Source: an uncultured Gammaproteobacteria bacterium
Lineage (GTDB): Bacteria; Pseudomonadota; Gammaproteobacteria; Pseudomonadales; Pseudohongiellaceae
Length of the DNA stretch: 12,262 bases
Direction: 5' to 3'
Assembly (NCBI GenBank): GCA_903889815.1
Contig: CAISYX010000076.1
Location: forward strand, 1 to 12,262
Under the pieces are notes generated by a model. That model was given only the letters and a program-made list of their open reading frames with translations. It did no database searches and was not told the DNA's origin. This document shows positions 1 through 7,565 of this stretch, in pieces (the first letter of the stretch is position 1; every line of letters begins with the position of its first letter). Position numbers and translations under genes: made by a program.

Positions 1-1228
1 AGCTGTTTGGCGTCCGGTACAGATTCACTGCGAGAAGCTCGGTGCCCGCTTCAAGTTCTTCCATGTTGCGCCATTGTCCGGCTTCAAGGCTGGCGCACTG
101 AACTACGCTCTGGAACGCACTGACCCGCAGGCAGAAATCATTGCTGCCATCGACAGCGACTACCAGGTAGAGCCTAACTGGCTGAGCGATCTGATCGGCG
201 CTTTCGAGAACCCGAAGATAGCCATAGTCCAGTCACCTCAGGATTACCGCGATCACGATGACAATGCCTTCAAGTCCATGTGCTTTGCCGAGTACCGCGG
301 CTTCTTTGAGATCGGCATGGTCACTCGCAATGAGCGTAATGCCATCATCCAGCACGGCACCATGACCCTGGTGCGTCGTGCCGCATTGGTGGAAGTGGGC
401 GGCTGGGGAGAGTGGTGCATTACTGAAGATGCAGAGCTTGGACTGCGCATTTTCGAAGCAGGCTACGAAGCCATGTATCTTTCTTACAGCTACGGCCGAG
501 GCCTGATGCCGGATACATTCATCGACTACAAGAAGCAGCGCTTCCGCTGGGCTTACGGCGCGATGCAGATTATGCGCCGACATACCCGGGATCTGTTCAG
601 TACTCGCGACTCACGCCTGACCAATGGCCAGCGCTACCACTTCCTGGCTGGCTGGCTGCCCTGGGTGGCGGATGGCTTCAATCTGATCTTCAACCTTGCG
701 GCGATAGCCTGGAGCGTTGCGATGATTCTGTCGCCGACACAGATTGATGCGCCGTTGATGATGTTCTCTGTGCTGCCGCTTTCTCTGTTTGTATTCAAGT
801 TGTCGAAGATGGTTTACCTGTATCGCTCGCGCGTGAAGGCGAACCTGCGTCAGACGTTTGCAGCGGCTGTAGCTGGTCTGGCTCTGTCGCATACGGTAGG
901 TCTGGCGACATTGCGCGGCTTGTTCACGGACGACATGCCTTTCGTCAGAACGCCGAAGTGCGCGCGCCCCTCAGCAGTGCTGCAGGCGCTGACAGCCGTG
1001 CGCGAAGAGTTGCTGATGCTGATCAGCCTGTGTCTTGCTGTGCTGATGTTGAGCCTGATTCCCCGTGAATACAGCAATCCCGACATGCAGATATGGAGCA
1101 TCGTGATGCTGATTCAGGCGATTCCCTATGCGGCGGCGGTTCTGGTGTCTTTCATCAGTTCGTTCCACTGGCCGGCACGACTGCTTGGTGGTGGCATCAA
1201 GCGCAACGTCTTCATCCGCGGAGCCTGA
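1..1228 (+). CDS. Family-2 glycosyltransferase, membrane-bound, NdvB-like (5' end missing)
   Basis: The frame is open from base 2, so the gene begins upstream of the window and only its C-terminal ~408 residues are present. GT2 processive-synthase motifs are visible in order: KAGALNYAL near bases 86-112, the metal-binding DSD at 152-160, the catalytic-base TED at 422-430, and QRFRW at 536-550 (the Q/RxxRW acceptor motif of cellulose and beta-glucan synthases). About five hydrophobic segments follow (roughly 640-740, 755-830, 855-915, 1005-1060 and 1095-1160), as expected of an inner-membrane synthase that extrudes its glucan. The region after QRFRW (QRYHFLAGWLPWVADG) resembles what I remember of Pseudomonas NdvB-type beta-(1,3)-glucosyltransferases. 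That assignment is from memory; the GT2 call is secure, the polymer is inferred. The gene ends in TGA and is followed by a strong terminator, so it closes its transcription unit. Confidence 0.88.
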   Translation, partial: AVWRPVQIHCEKLGARFKFFHVAPLSGFKAGALNYALERTDPQAEIIAAIDSDYQVEPNWLSDLIGAFENPKIAIVQSPQDYRDHDDNAFKSMCFAEYRGFFEIGMVTRNERNAIIQHGTMTLVRRAALVEVGGWGEWCITEDAELGLRIFEAGYEAMYLSYSYGRGLMPDTFIDYKKQRFRWAYGAMQIMRRHTRDLFSTRDSRLTNGQRYHFLAGWLPWVADGFNLIFNLAAIAWSVAMILSPTQIDAPLMMFSVLPLSLFVFKLSKMVYLYRSRVKANLRQTFAAAVAGLALSHTVGLATLRGLFTDDMPFVRTPKCARPSAVLQALTAVREELLMLISLCLAVLMLSLIPREYSNPDMQIWSIVMLIQAIPYAAAVLVSFISSFHWPARLLGGGIKRNVFIRGA

Positions 1229-1289
1229 TCAGGCGCCCGGCCATGTTGAGAGTTGGCAGGTTTTAGACTCGGATTTCCGGGTTGTTTCG

Positions 1290-1316
1290 GGGTCGCTTCT
1301 AGCGACCCTTTTTTTT
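1290..1316 (+). terminator. Rho-independent terminator after the glycosyltransferase gene
   Basis: GGGTCGCT (1290-1297) pairs perfectly with AGCGACCC (1301-1308) around a 3-nt loop, and eight T follow directly (1309-1316). It lies about 60 bases after the glycosyltransferase stop, points the same way, and separates that gene from the EamA gene. Confidence 0.92.
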
Positions 1317-1582
1317 GCTTGGCGATTCACCCACCACAGCATGTCTCTGAGCGCGCTTTGAAAGAACAGGATGCTGAATTCCCTGAAGAAGGGGGAGGGG
1401 GAGATTTTGAGTATGTCGACGCCCGACTGTCACCATGGTGTTGAGTCCAGTCAGCCCCAAAGGCCGAGACAATTGTACGCCAGCGCAGTCCTCTGGCGCC
1501 TTTTGGTGTAGGCTATCCGACATTTCCGTCCCTGCGGCGTTGCCAGTTACCGACCTGCAGGCCGACGCGATACAAGGTCAAC
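1317..1582. other. Intergenic gap, no gene recognised
   Basis: These 266 bases between the terminator and the EamA gene should contain the promoter of the downstream operon, but I find no pair of -35/-10 boxes with good spacing. A TTGAAA at 1358-1363 has no matching -10, and TAGGCT at 1509-1514 has no matching -35. A 20-base purine-only tract lies at 1385-1404. Short open frames here have no credible ribosome site or recognisable product. Confidence 0.5.
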
Positions 1583-2536
1583 ATGTCCGACACACGCACT
1601 GCCTGGGCGCAGATTCATCTGTGCGTCTTTCTCTGGGGATTTACGGCCATTATCGGCAAACTGATTACGGTGCCTGCTCTGCCACTCGTATTGTGGAGGA
1701 TGGTGCTTGTGAGTCTGCTGTTGCTGCTGCTGCCAAGGGTCTGGCGCGGTGTGCTGCGTCTTTCACGCCGGCATCTGCTGGCCTTTCTTGGTGTCGGCGT
1801 GATCGTTGCAGTGCACTGGCTGACGTTCTATGCGGCAGTAAAGCTCGCCAATGCGTCAGTGGCTGCCACCTGCATGGCATTGATACCCGTGTGTCTGTGC
1901 TTCATTGAGCCGATCGTGACAGGGCGCCCGTTCGTGCGCCGGGAGTTGCTCCTTGGTTTGCTGGTGCTGCCGGGAGTTGCGCTGGTTGTTGGCGGGACGC
2001 CGGAAACGATGAATGCAGGCATTGCCGTCGCGATCCTGTCTGCCTTTCTCGCGGCACTGTTCACCGCGTTGAACAAGCGCCTCATTCATCGCACCGATGC
2101 CCTGAGTGCCACTGCGCTGGAGATGGTGGGTGGTGGCGTATTCGCGCTGGTGATGTCTCTGCTGCTGTTCGGTCTGCCGTGGACTCCCTGGGAGGCAGGT
2201 GCGCTGCTGCCTGCACAGGACCAGCTGTTGGCAGTTCCGGGCAACAATGACATGGTCTGGATACTGGTGCTGGCCGTGGCCTGCACGCTGCTGCCCTTTG
2301 CGCTTTCACTGGTGGCACTGAGGCAACTGTCGGCCTATGCGTCTTCGTTGGCGGTGAACATGGAGCCACTCTATGCAATTATTCTCGCGATTCTGATTCT
2401 GGGCGAGCAGCGCGAGCTGGATCTGCAATTTTATCTCGGAGCAGGCATCATCCTGGGCGTCGTCCTTGTGTATCCTGTGCTCATGAACAGTCACAAACAG
2501 GTCTCCAGGGCACGCCCTGCCGGGGAGTCTGCGTGA
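1583..2536 (+). CDS. EamA/DMT-superfamily transporter
   Basis: A 317-residue, very hydrophobic protein with about ten membrane spans in two repeats, the length and layout of EamA (drug/metabolite transporter) proteins. Family features are the first-helix FLWGFTAIIGK pattern (about residues 17-27), a basic loop after helix 2, and a last helix pair with SSLAVNMEPLYAIILAI followed by LGEQ, the usual end of the second EamA repeat. Such proteins usually export amino acids, metabolites or toxic analogues across the inner membrane; the substrate cannot be read from sequence. The ATG at 1583 has a modest ribosome site (AAGGT, 1574-1578). It appears to be the first gene of a six-gene operon: its TGA (2534-2536) directly abuts the ATG of the next gene. 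Co-expression with an ABC importer suggests it may release a product or by-product of that pathway (inference). Confidence 0.88.
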   Translation: MSDTRTAWAQIHLCVFLWGFTAIIGKLITVPALPLVLWRMVLVSLLLLLLPRVWRGVLRLSRRHLLAFLGVGVIVAVHWLTFYAAVKLANASVAATCMALIPVCLCFIEPIVTGRPFVRRELLLGLLVLPGVALVVGGTPETMNAGIAVAILSAFLAALFTALNKRLIHRTDALSATALEMVGGGVFALVMSLLLFGLPWTPWEAGALLPAQDQLLAVPGNNDMVWILVLAVACTLLPFALSLVALRQLSAYASSLAVNMEPLYAIILAILILGEQRELDLQFYLGAGIILGVVLVYPVLMNSHKQVSRARPAGESA

Positions 2537-2851
2537 ATGGAGAGAAGTGTCATGCGTGAAGAAGTATTCAGCAGCAATCTGGACGAAGAGGCGTCGGTAC
2601 TGGAGATACTGCGGGCCCTGATGCGGCGGGAGCCCGGCGCGGCCCCGCAGGAGCTCAAGGAATGGCTGGTGGCGCGTCTGCATGAGGGCGTTGCGCAGGA
2701 CAGGATTGGCTTCTACATCGACGAATTCGGGGCCCGCGATGTGGTCGATGCGGAGCGCGACGAGGGTCTGGCTCTGCTTGCCGAAGAGGCAGTGTGGTCC
2801 GAACACAGTGATCTGATGCTGCACGTGTATGCAGCGGATGGATTGGAATAA
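2537..2851 (+). CDS. Small acidic protein of unknown function
   Basis: I do not recognise this 104-residue protein. It has no signal peptide, membrane span or cysteine, and is strongly acidic (about 25 Asp/Glu against 10 Lys/Arg), so it is probably a soluble cytoplasmic protein. It looks largely helical, with amphipathic stretches such as VLEILRALMRRE and QELKEWLVARLHEG. Two starts are plausible: ATG 2537, preceded by GGGGAG at 2522-2527 (9-base spacer), and ATG 2552, preceded by GGAGAG at 2539-2544 (7-base spacer), which would shorten it by five residues. It abuts the EamA stop and ends 25 bases before the preferred radical SAM start, so it is almost certainly co-translated with both. By position it could be a partner or accessory protein of the radical SAM enzyme. 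It does not look like a typical RiPP precursor, which would usually have a Cys-, Ser- or Thr-rich core at the C-terminus. Confidence 0.75.
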   Translation: MERSVMREEVFSSNLDEEASVLEILRALMRREPGAAPQELKEWLVARLHEGVAQDRIGFYIDEFGARDVVDAERDEGLALLAEEAVWSEHSDLMLHVYAADGLE

Positions 2852-2876
2852 GCAGGTTTGCCATAGCGAGGCTGTC

Positions 2877-3980
2877 ATGGAGTCCATTTACTACGTGTTG
2901 TGCTGGCATTGTCACCGCCGCTGCAAACACTGCTACGAAGAACGGTTCCGCCCCTACGTGCGGGACGAGCTCGAAGCCGTGGTGGCAGAAGCCGTGCGCA
3001 ATGCTCCGCGCATCATCGCCAATCTGCCGGCCCGGCTGAGTTATGTGGAAGACGGCCAGGAGCGGGCGGGGCGCATCATCCTGTCGGGTGGCGATGTATT
3101 GACGGAGCCGGTGCGCGAGCGAGTGCTCTACCCCACGCTGCAGGCCATCCGTGACAAATACCGGGAACAGGGCGGGGTCCGCGTCATCGTGCAGACGACG
3201 GGCGACCTGCTGACCCCGAAAATTCTCGACGAACTGCTGGCCCTGGGGGTCAACACCGTCTCCATCGCCGGCATGGACGACTACCACGTGGGCATGGAAG
3301 GCGACAAACGCCAGAAACTCATCGACAAGCTGTTGGCCATGTTCCAGGCCGCCGGCCTGCAGAACTCCGCGCTGTTTGCAGCCAGGCGCCTCGAGGAAGG
3401 CACCGGGCCTGCGTACTTCAACATGTTTGGGGCCACAGAAGACGCCTGGATCGGCAAGCTCTGGCCCCGCGGCCGTGCCTGGCAGAACGGTCTCTCCACT
3501 GCCACGCTGGCGGACAACTTCTGCAACGCCTGGTCTGGCGGACTGAACTTTCTGAACCATGGCCAGGCCGGGTCGGAGGTGTCCATTGACCCGACTGGCG
3601 ACGTCTATCCCTGCTGTCTCAAGACCGCACACCCTCTTGGCAGCCTGACCGAAGAGCCGTTGCTCGAGATTCTCGACCACATTGCCTCGCAGCCGGCCAT
3701 TCAGGCCATCAATGCCGGCGCTCCCGAGAAGATGGGGCTGGCCCATGGCTGGAGCGAAGCTCGTTTTCTGGAAGCGTCCCGCACCACCAGTCCCGATGGC
3801 AAGCCCTATCAGAACCTGTGCATCGGCTGCGACCGCTTCCATGAAGAGGTGCTCGGCAAGGTACTGGACGGCCTTTACAGGGAGCGTCGCGCCCGACGCC
3901 ATAGTGTCCTGGCTCGTTCGGGCGCCGACACTGCCGGTCAGGAATCTGCCACTTGCCCTGCGACGGCCACGCACTCATGA
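2877..3980 (+). CDS. Radical SAM protein with Cys-rich C-terminal (SPASM/Twitch-like) region
   Basis: A predicted cytoplasmic radical S-adenosylmethionine enzyme of 367 residues. The CxxxCxxC motif binding the SAM-cleaving 4Fe-4S cluster is at C12, C16, C19 (bases 2910-2933). The SAM-contacting GGE motif appears as SGGD (residues 70-73). The C-terminal third has C216, the adjacent pair C246-C247 within DPTGDVYPCC, and C315-IG-C318, which suits at least one auxiliary cluster of SPASM/Twitch type, although spacing is not the textbook motif. I chose ATG 2877 because GAGG (2868-2871) lies 5 bases upstream and the protein then begins just before the cluster motif, as is common; ATG 2829 or 2838 would add 16 or 13 residues and overlap the preceding gene, but lack a good ribosome site. 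The TGA overlaps the ynjB start as ATGA (3977-3980), implying translational coupling. SPASM relatives modify peptides or mature enzymes, and others act on small molecules; the substrate here is unknown. Confidence 0.88.
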   Translation: MESIYYVLCWHCHRRCKHCYEERFRPYVRDELEAVVAEAVRNAPRIIANLPARLSYVEDGQERAGRIILSGGDVLTEPVRERVLYPTLQAIRDKYREQGGVRVIVQTTGDLLTPKILDELLALGVNTVSIAGMDDYHVGMEGDKRQKLIDKLLAMFQAAGLQNSALFAARRLEEGTGPAYFNMFGATEDAWIGKLWPRGRAWQNGLSTATLADNFCNAWSGGLNFLNHGQAGSEVSIDPTGDVYPCCLKTAHPLGSLTEEPLLEILDHIASQPAIQAINAGAPEKMGLAHGWSEARFLEASRTTSPDGKPYQNLCIGCDRFHEEVLGKVLDGLYRERRARRHSVLARSGADTAGQESATCPATATHS

Positions 3981-5185
3981 GAATGCCCGTCCTGCTGCTG
4001 AGCATGCTGGCCTTGCTGACGGGTTCTGCGCGTGCTGCAACACCCGACCCGCAGGACTGGGACGCCGTCCAGGCAGAGGCGCGCGGGCAGACGGTCTATT
4101 TCCACGCCTGGGCCGGCGACCCGCAGATCAATGGCTTCATCGTCTGGGCGGGCGAACAGCTGGAGGCGCAGTTCGGGGTGACGCTGCAACACGTGAAGAT
4201 TGGCGACACGGCCGAATCCGTGTCCCGCATCGTGGCGGAACGCATGGCAGGCAATCAGGAGCAGGGCAGTGCCGATCTGCTCTGGGTCAATGGCGAGAAT
4301 TTCGCCGCACTCAAGGCCAGCGCCCTGCTGTTCGGGCCCTTCGCCGAGTCTCTGCCCAATTTCGCGCTGGTGGAGGCTGAACGCTTCCCCGAGATGCGCG
4401 AGGACTTCACTATTCCAGTGGAAGGCTACGAGTCGCCTTGGACACGCTCCCGGCTGGTGTTCTATCACGACGCGGCGCTGCTGCCCGAGCCCCCGCGCTC
4501 CATGGCGTCGCTTCTGGCGTGGAGTGCGGCCAACCCGGGACAATTCACGTACCCGCGGCCGCCCGACTTCCTTGGGTCCACCTTTCTGAAGCAGGCGCTG
4601 CTGGAGCTGGCGGGCGATAGCACTGCCCTCTACAAGCCAGTGGACCCGGCGCGGTTTGACGAGATCAGCGCCCCGCTGTGGGCGTTCCTGGACGCGCTGC
4701 ATCCCACGTTGCTGCGCAGCGGCCGCAGCTTTCCCGGCAATGGCGGCGAGCTGCGGCGCATGCTGGGGGACGGTGAGATTGTGCTGGCGTTCTCGTTCAG
4801 TCCAGCTGAGGCGAGTGCGGGTATTCTGGCCGGCGAACTGCCGCCTTCCGTGCGTACGTATGTTCCCAGTGGCGGCAGTATCGGCAATGTCAGCTTCCTC
4901 GCCATCCCTTTCAATGCGCCCGCAAAGGCCGGGGCCATGGTGGCAGCCAATTATCTGCTTTCGCCCGAGGCCCAGGCGCAAGCTTATGCGCCCGAGGTCA
5001 TGGGCAGCACCACGGTACTGAGCATGGCGGCGCTTAACCCGGAAGACCGCGAGCGCTTCGCGCGCATCGACCCCGGCGTTGCCACCCTGCCTCCCGAGGC
5101 GCTGGGCGTGTCGCTGCGCGAGCCCCATCCAACCTGGATGGAAGCGCTGGAACAGGCCTGGCTGGCGCGTTACGGAGCGCGCTGA
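3977..5185 (+). CDS. ynjB: YnjB-family ABC transporter periplasmic substrate-binding protein
   Basis: The solute receptor of the importer encoded with the next two genes. With ATG 3977 it has 402 residues, close to what I recall for E. coli YnjB (~390). A Sec signal peptide is clear: a short basic start, a Leu-rich core (residues 5-15) and an ARA cleavage site after A20. There is no lipobox, so it should be free in the periplasm. Segments match my memory of E. coli YnjB: ARGQTVYFHAWAG, an ADLLWVNGENF stretch, LLFGPF, and a YPRPPDFLGSTFLK stretch. The start overlaps the radical SAM stop (ATGA); an upstream TTG at 3953 would only weaken the signal peptide. The ligand of YnjB is not established to my knowledge; the fold relates to binding proteins for thiamine, iron or anions, which does not fix the substrate. 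Confidence 0.88.
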   Translation: MRMPVLLLSMLALLTGSARAATPDPQDWDAVQAEARGQTVYFHAWAGDPQINGFIVWAGEQLEAQFGVTLQHVKIGDTAESVSRIVAERMAGNQEQGSADLLWVNGENFAALKASALLFGPFAESLPNFALVEAERFPEMREDFTIPVEGYESPWTRSRLVFYHDAALLPEPPRSMASLLAWSAANPGQFTYPRPPDFLGSTFLKQALLELAGDSTALYKPVDPARFDEISAPLWAFLDALHPTLLRSGRSFPGNGGELRRMLGDGEIVLAFSFSPAEASAGILAGELPPSVRTYVPSGGSIGNVSFLAIPFNAPAKAGAMVAANYLLSPEAQAQAYAPEVMGSTTVLSMAALNPEDRERFARIDPGVATLPPEALGVSLREPHPTWMEALEQAWLARYGAR

Positions 5186-5186
5186 G

Positions 5187-6866
5187 GTGTTGCTGCGTGC
5201 CGCGCCCTGGCTGGTCATTGCGTTGCTGACGTTGCCTGTGGGGCTGGGTGTCGGGCTGACTGTGCTGCCGGCCTTCGGCTATCTGCCGGTGCTGGGTGGC
5301 AACGCTTTGACGCTGCAGCACTGGCAGGCACTGTTTGCCAGCCCGGGGCTGAGCGACAGCATACTGGTCAGCCTGCAGGCGGGCGTGCTGACGCCCCTGC
5401 TGGCACTGAGCATCGTGATGATGTTTCTGGCCGGTATCTCCGGGTCGGGGCTGGAGCGCTGGATCCGGCGGCTCGTCGCCCCTCTGCTGGCCATTCCCCA
5501 TGCCGCCGCTGCCTTTGGGCTGGCCTTTCTGATTGCCCCCGCCGGTTTGTTGTCACGACTCGTCTCGCCAGAGCTGACAGGGTGGACCCGCCCGCCCGAC
5601 GCTCTCATCGTCAACGACCCCTGGGGGCTGAGTCTGATGCTGGGCTTGCTCATCAAGGAGATTCCCTTTCTGCTGCTTATGGCGCTTGCGGCGCTGCCGC
5701 AGTGTGACCCGCAGCGGCGTGTGGCCATGGCCCGTTCTCTGGGCTACAGCCCGGCTGTGGCGTGGCTGCTCACCGTGCTGCCTGCTCTGTATCCGCTGGT
5801 GCGACTGCCGGTGTATGCCGTGATTGCCTTCGCCAGTGCAACGGTGGAGGTTTCGATGATTCTGGGCCCGACGCTGCCTCCTACGCTGAGTGTCGCGGTG
5901 TTGCAGTGGTTCTCCGACCCCGACCTTGCCTGGCGCTTTCAGGCCGCCGCCGGTGCTCTGCTGCAGCTGGGCGCGACGGCGTTCGCCATGCTGCTATGGC
6001 GGGGTCTGGAGGCACTGGCGGCCGTGCTCGGCCGACGCTGGCAGGCGGCGGGGCGGCGGCGGGGCGAGTCCGTGGTGCGTGTGGGTGGCACCTTCGGCGT
6101 CTGGCTGGCTGCTGGCCTGGCTCTGGGGGGGCTGGTGGCGCTGGTGATGAATTCCTTCGCGGGCTTCTGGCGCTTTCCCGACAATCTTCCGAGGGCCTGG
6201 ACGCTGCAGACCTGGTCCCGCACGCTTCCCGAGTTGAGCGGCCCTCTGGGCAACACGCTGGGCATTGCGGCGGCCTCGACCGCCATCGCCCTCGTGCTGG
6301 CGGTGGCGGTGCTTGAGGGCGAACAGCGCGACGGGCGGAAGGTCAGCCCGGCCCTCTGGCTGCTGTACGTGCCGCTGCTGATTCCGCAGATTGCCTTCCT
6401 GTTCGGCTTGATTGTGGCCACGGAGTTCCTGCGTTGGGTGCCTGACTGGCGCCTGGTGCTGTTCGCGCACCTGCTGTTCGTGTTGCCCTATGTGTTTCTG
6501 GCGCTGTCCGAGGCCTACCGGCGTCTGGACCCGCGCTGGACGCAGCTGGCCTCCACACTGGGCGCGTCGCCCTGGCGCAGCTTCTGGCGTATCCGCCTGC
6601 CGCTGCTCCTTGGGCCCTGCCTGACGGCCGCCGCAGTTGGCATCGCTGTCAGTGTCGGGCAGTATCTCGCCACGCAACTGCCCGGCGCGGGCAGGGTGCC
6701 GACGATCACCAGCGAGGCGGTGGCTCTGGCCTCTGGCGGCAACCGCAGCATCATCGCCGTCTGGGCGCTGTTGCAGGCTCTGCTGCCGATGTTGGGGTTC
6801 GTGCTGGCGCTGTATGTGCCGCGCGTGGTGTGGCGTCATCGCAATGGCATGAGGGACCAGCAATGA
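5187..6866 (+). CDS. ynjC: YnjC-family ABC transporter permease, two fused permease domains
   Basis: The inner-membrane channel of the YnjBCD importer. The protein has 559 residues, somewhat longer than E. coli YnjC (about 511 as I recall), with roughly twelve hydrophobic segments in two halves. Each half carries an EAA-type loop that docks the ATPase: ARSLGYSPAVAW from residue 182 and LASTLGASPWRSFWRIRLP from about residue 455. The fused double permease resembles ThiP and FbpB types. The frame is open well upstream inside ynjB, but the likely start is GTG 5187, with GGAG at 5174-5177 (9-base spacer) and only one base between the ynjB stop and this start; TTG 5190 is the alternative. Upstream codons encode a Trp/Arg-rich stretch that is just the ynjB sequence read in another frame. 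The TGA overlaps the ynjD ATG. Confidence 0.88.
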   Translation: MLLRAAPWLVIALLTLPVGLGVGLTVLPAFGYLPVLGGNALTLQHWQALFASPGLSDSILVSLQAGVLTPLLALSIVMMFLAGISGSGLERWIRRLVAPLLAIPHAAAAFGLAFLIAPAGLLSRLVSPELTGWTRPPDALIVNDPWGLSLMLGLLIKEIPFLLLMALAALPQCDPQRRVAMARSLGYSPAVAWLLTVLPALYPLVRLPVYAVIAFASATVEVSMILGPTLPPTLSVAVLQWFSDPDLAWRFQAAAGALLQLGATAFAMLLWRGLEALAAVLGRRWQAAGRRRGESVVRVGGTFGVWLAAGLALGGLVALVMNSFAGFWRFPDNLPRAWTLQTWSRTLPELSGPLGNTLGIAAASTAIALVLAVAVLEGEQRDGRKVSPALWLLYVPLLIPQIAFLFGLIVATEFLRWVPDWRLVLFAHLLFVLPYVFLALSEAYRRLDPRWTQLASTLGASPWRSFWRIRLPLLLGPCLTAAAVGIAVSVGQYLATQLPGAGRVPTITSEAVALASGGNRSIIAVWALLQALLPMLGFVLALYVPRVVWRHRNGMRDQQ

Positions 6867-7510
6867 CAGAGCAGCAGACCAACGCCACCAGCCACCGCCT
6901 GCAGCTGCAGGACGTGCGGCTGAGCCTGCGCGGCACCCTGTTGCTGGCGCTGGACGCCGATGTATGTGGGGGCGAGATCGTGACGGTGATGGGCCCCTCT
7001 GGCGCTGGAAAGTCCAGCCTGCTGGCCTGGCTGGCGGGGTTTCTGGCCCCGGCCTTCAGAGCTTCGGGCACGGTGCTGCTGGATGGCCGCAACGTGCTGG
7101 CACTGCCAGCCGAGCAGCGCCGCATCGGCCTGTTGTTTCAGGACCCTCTGCTGTTTCCTCATCTGTCTGTCGGCGGCAATCTGCGCTTTGCGCTGCCGGC
7201 AGGGAAGCAGGACAAGGACGCCCGCGTGCAGGCCGCGCTGGTCGCCGTGGGGCTGGAAGGCTATGCCGCTCGTGATCCCGATACACTCTCGGGCGGGCAG
7301 AAGTCCCGCGTGGCACTGCAGCGTCTGCTCCTGTCGGAGCCCCATGCCGTGCTGCTGGACGAGCCATTCTCGCGACTGGACGCCAGCTTGCGCCGGGATG
7401 TCCGTGCCCTGGTCTTCAGCACCCTGCAGCGGGCGGGGTTGCCGACGCTCATGGTTACCCATGACCCGGAAGATGCCGAGGCGGCGGGCGGTCGCATAGT
7501 GCAGCTTTGA
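6863..7510 (+). CDS. ynjD: YnjD-family ABC transporter ATP-binding protein
   Basis: The ATPase that powers the YnjBCD importer, 215 residues, near the ~217 of E. coli YnjD. All nucleotide-binding elements are intact: Walker A GPSGAGKS (residues 44-51), Q-loop in LLFQDPLLFPHL, signature LSGGQ (142-146), Walker B ending in catalytic D166-E167, D-loop SRLD, and switch H200 in VTHD. It is a minimal ATPase with no C-terminal regulatory domain, as expected for this subfamily. The start is set by the ATGA overlap with ynjC (6863-6866) and a strong ribosome site GAGGGA (6851-6856, 6-base spacer). It appears to be the last gene of the six-gene operon, though only 55 bases separate it from the multicopper oxidase gene and I see no terminator between them. 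Confidence 0.92.
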   Translation: MTEQQTNATSHRLQLQDVRLSLRGTLLLALDADVCGGEIVTVMGPSGAGKSSLLAWLAGFLAPAFRASGTVLLDGRNVLALPAEQRRIGLLFQDPLLFPHLSVGGNLRFALPAGKQDKDARVQAALVAVGLEGYAARDPDTLSGGQKSRVALQRLLLSEPHAVLLDEPFSRLDASLRRDVRALVFSTLQRAGLPTLMVTHDPEDAEAAGGRIVQL

Positions 7511-7535
7511 AGCGTCACGCAGCAATAAGTGCAAT
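7507..7535 (+). promoter_or_regulatory. Weak sigma70-like promoter candidate before the multicopper oxidase
   Basis: TTGAAG (7507-7512) and TGCAAT (7530-7535) are 17 bases apart, each matching the consensus at four of six positions, with the oxidase start 30 bases further on. The -35 overlaps the end of ynjD. No CueR-type inverted repeat is visible. Chance is a real alternative. Confidence 0.22.
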
Positions 7536-7565
7536 GGTGTATTGACTACAGTCGAGAAGATTCTG

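Noticed and set aside
1385..1404. Purine tract considered as a G-quadruplex
   Set aside because: It has only two G-runs of sufficient length, too few for a standard intramolecular quadruplex.
1253..1523. Short open frames on both strands in the gap after the glycosyltransferase
   Set aside because: They cross the terminator or have no ribosome site, and show no family resemblance.
2655..3974. Long - strand open frame (439 codons) opposite the radical SAM gene
   Set aside because: No recognisable domain. The opposite strand carries intact CxxxCxxC and C-terminal Cys motifs and coupled starts.
3938..5218. Long - strand open frame (426 codons) opposite ynjB
   Set aside because: Arg/Gln-rich shadow. 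ynjB on the + strand has a signal peptide and family-wide similarity.
7542..7547. TTGACT as a -35 box before the oxidase
   Set aside because: A -10 at normal spacing would fall on the start codon, with no consensus match there.
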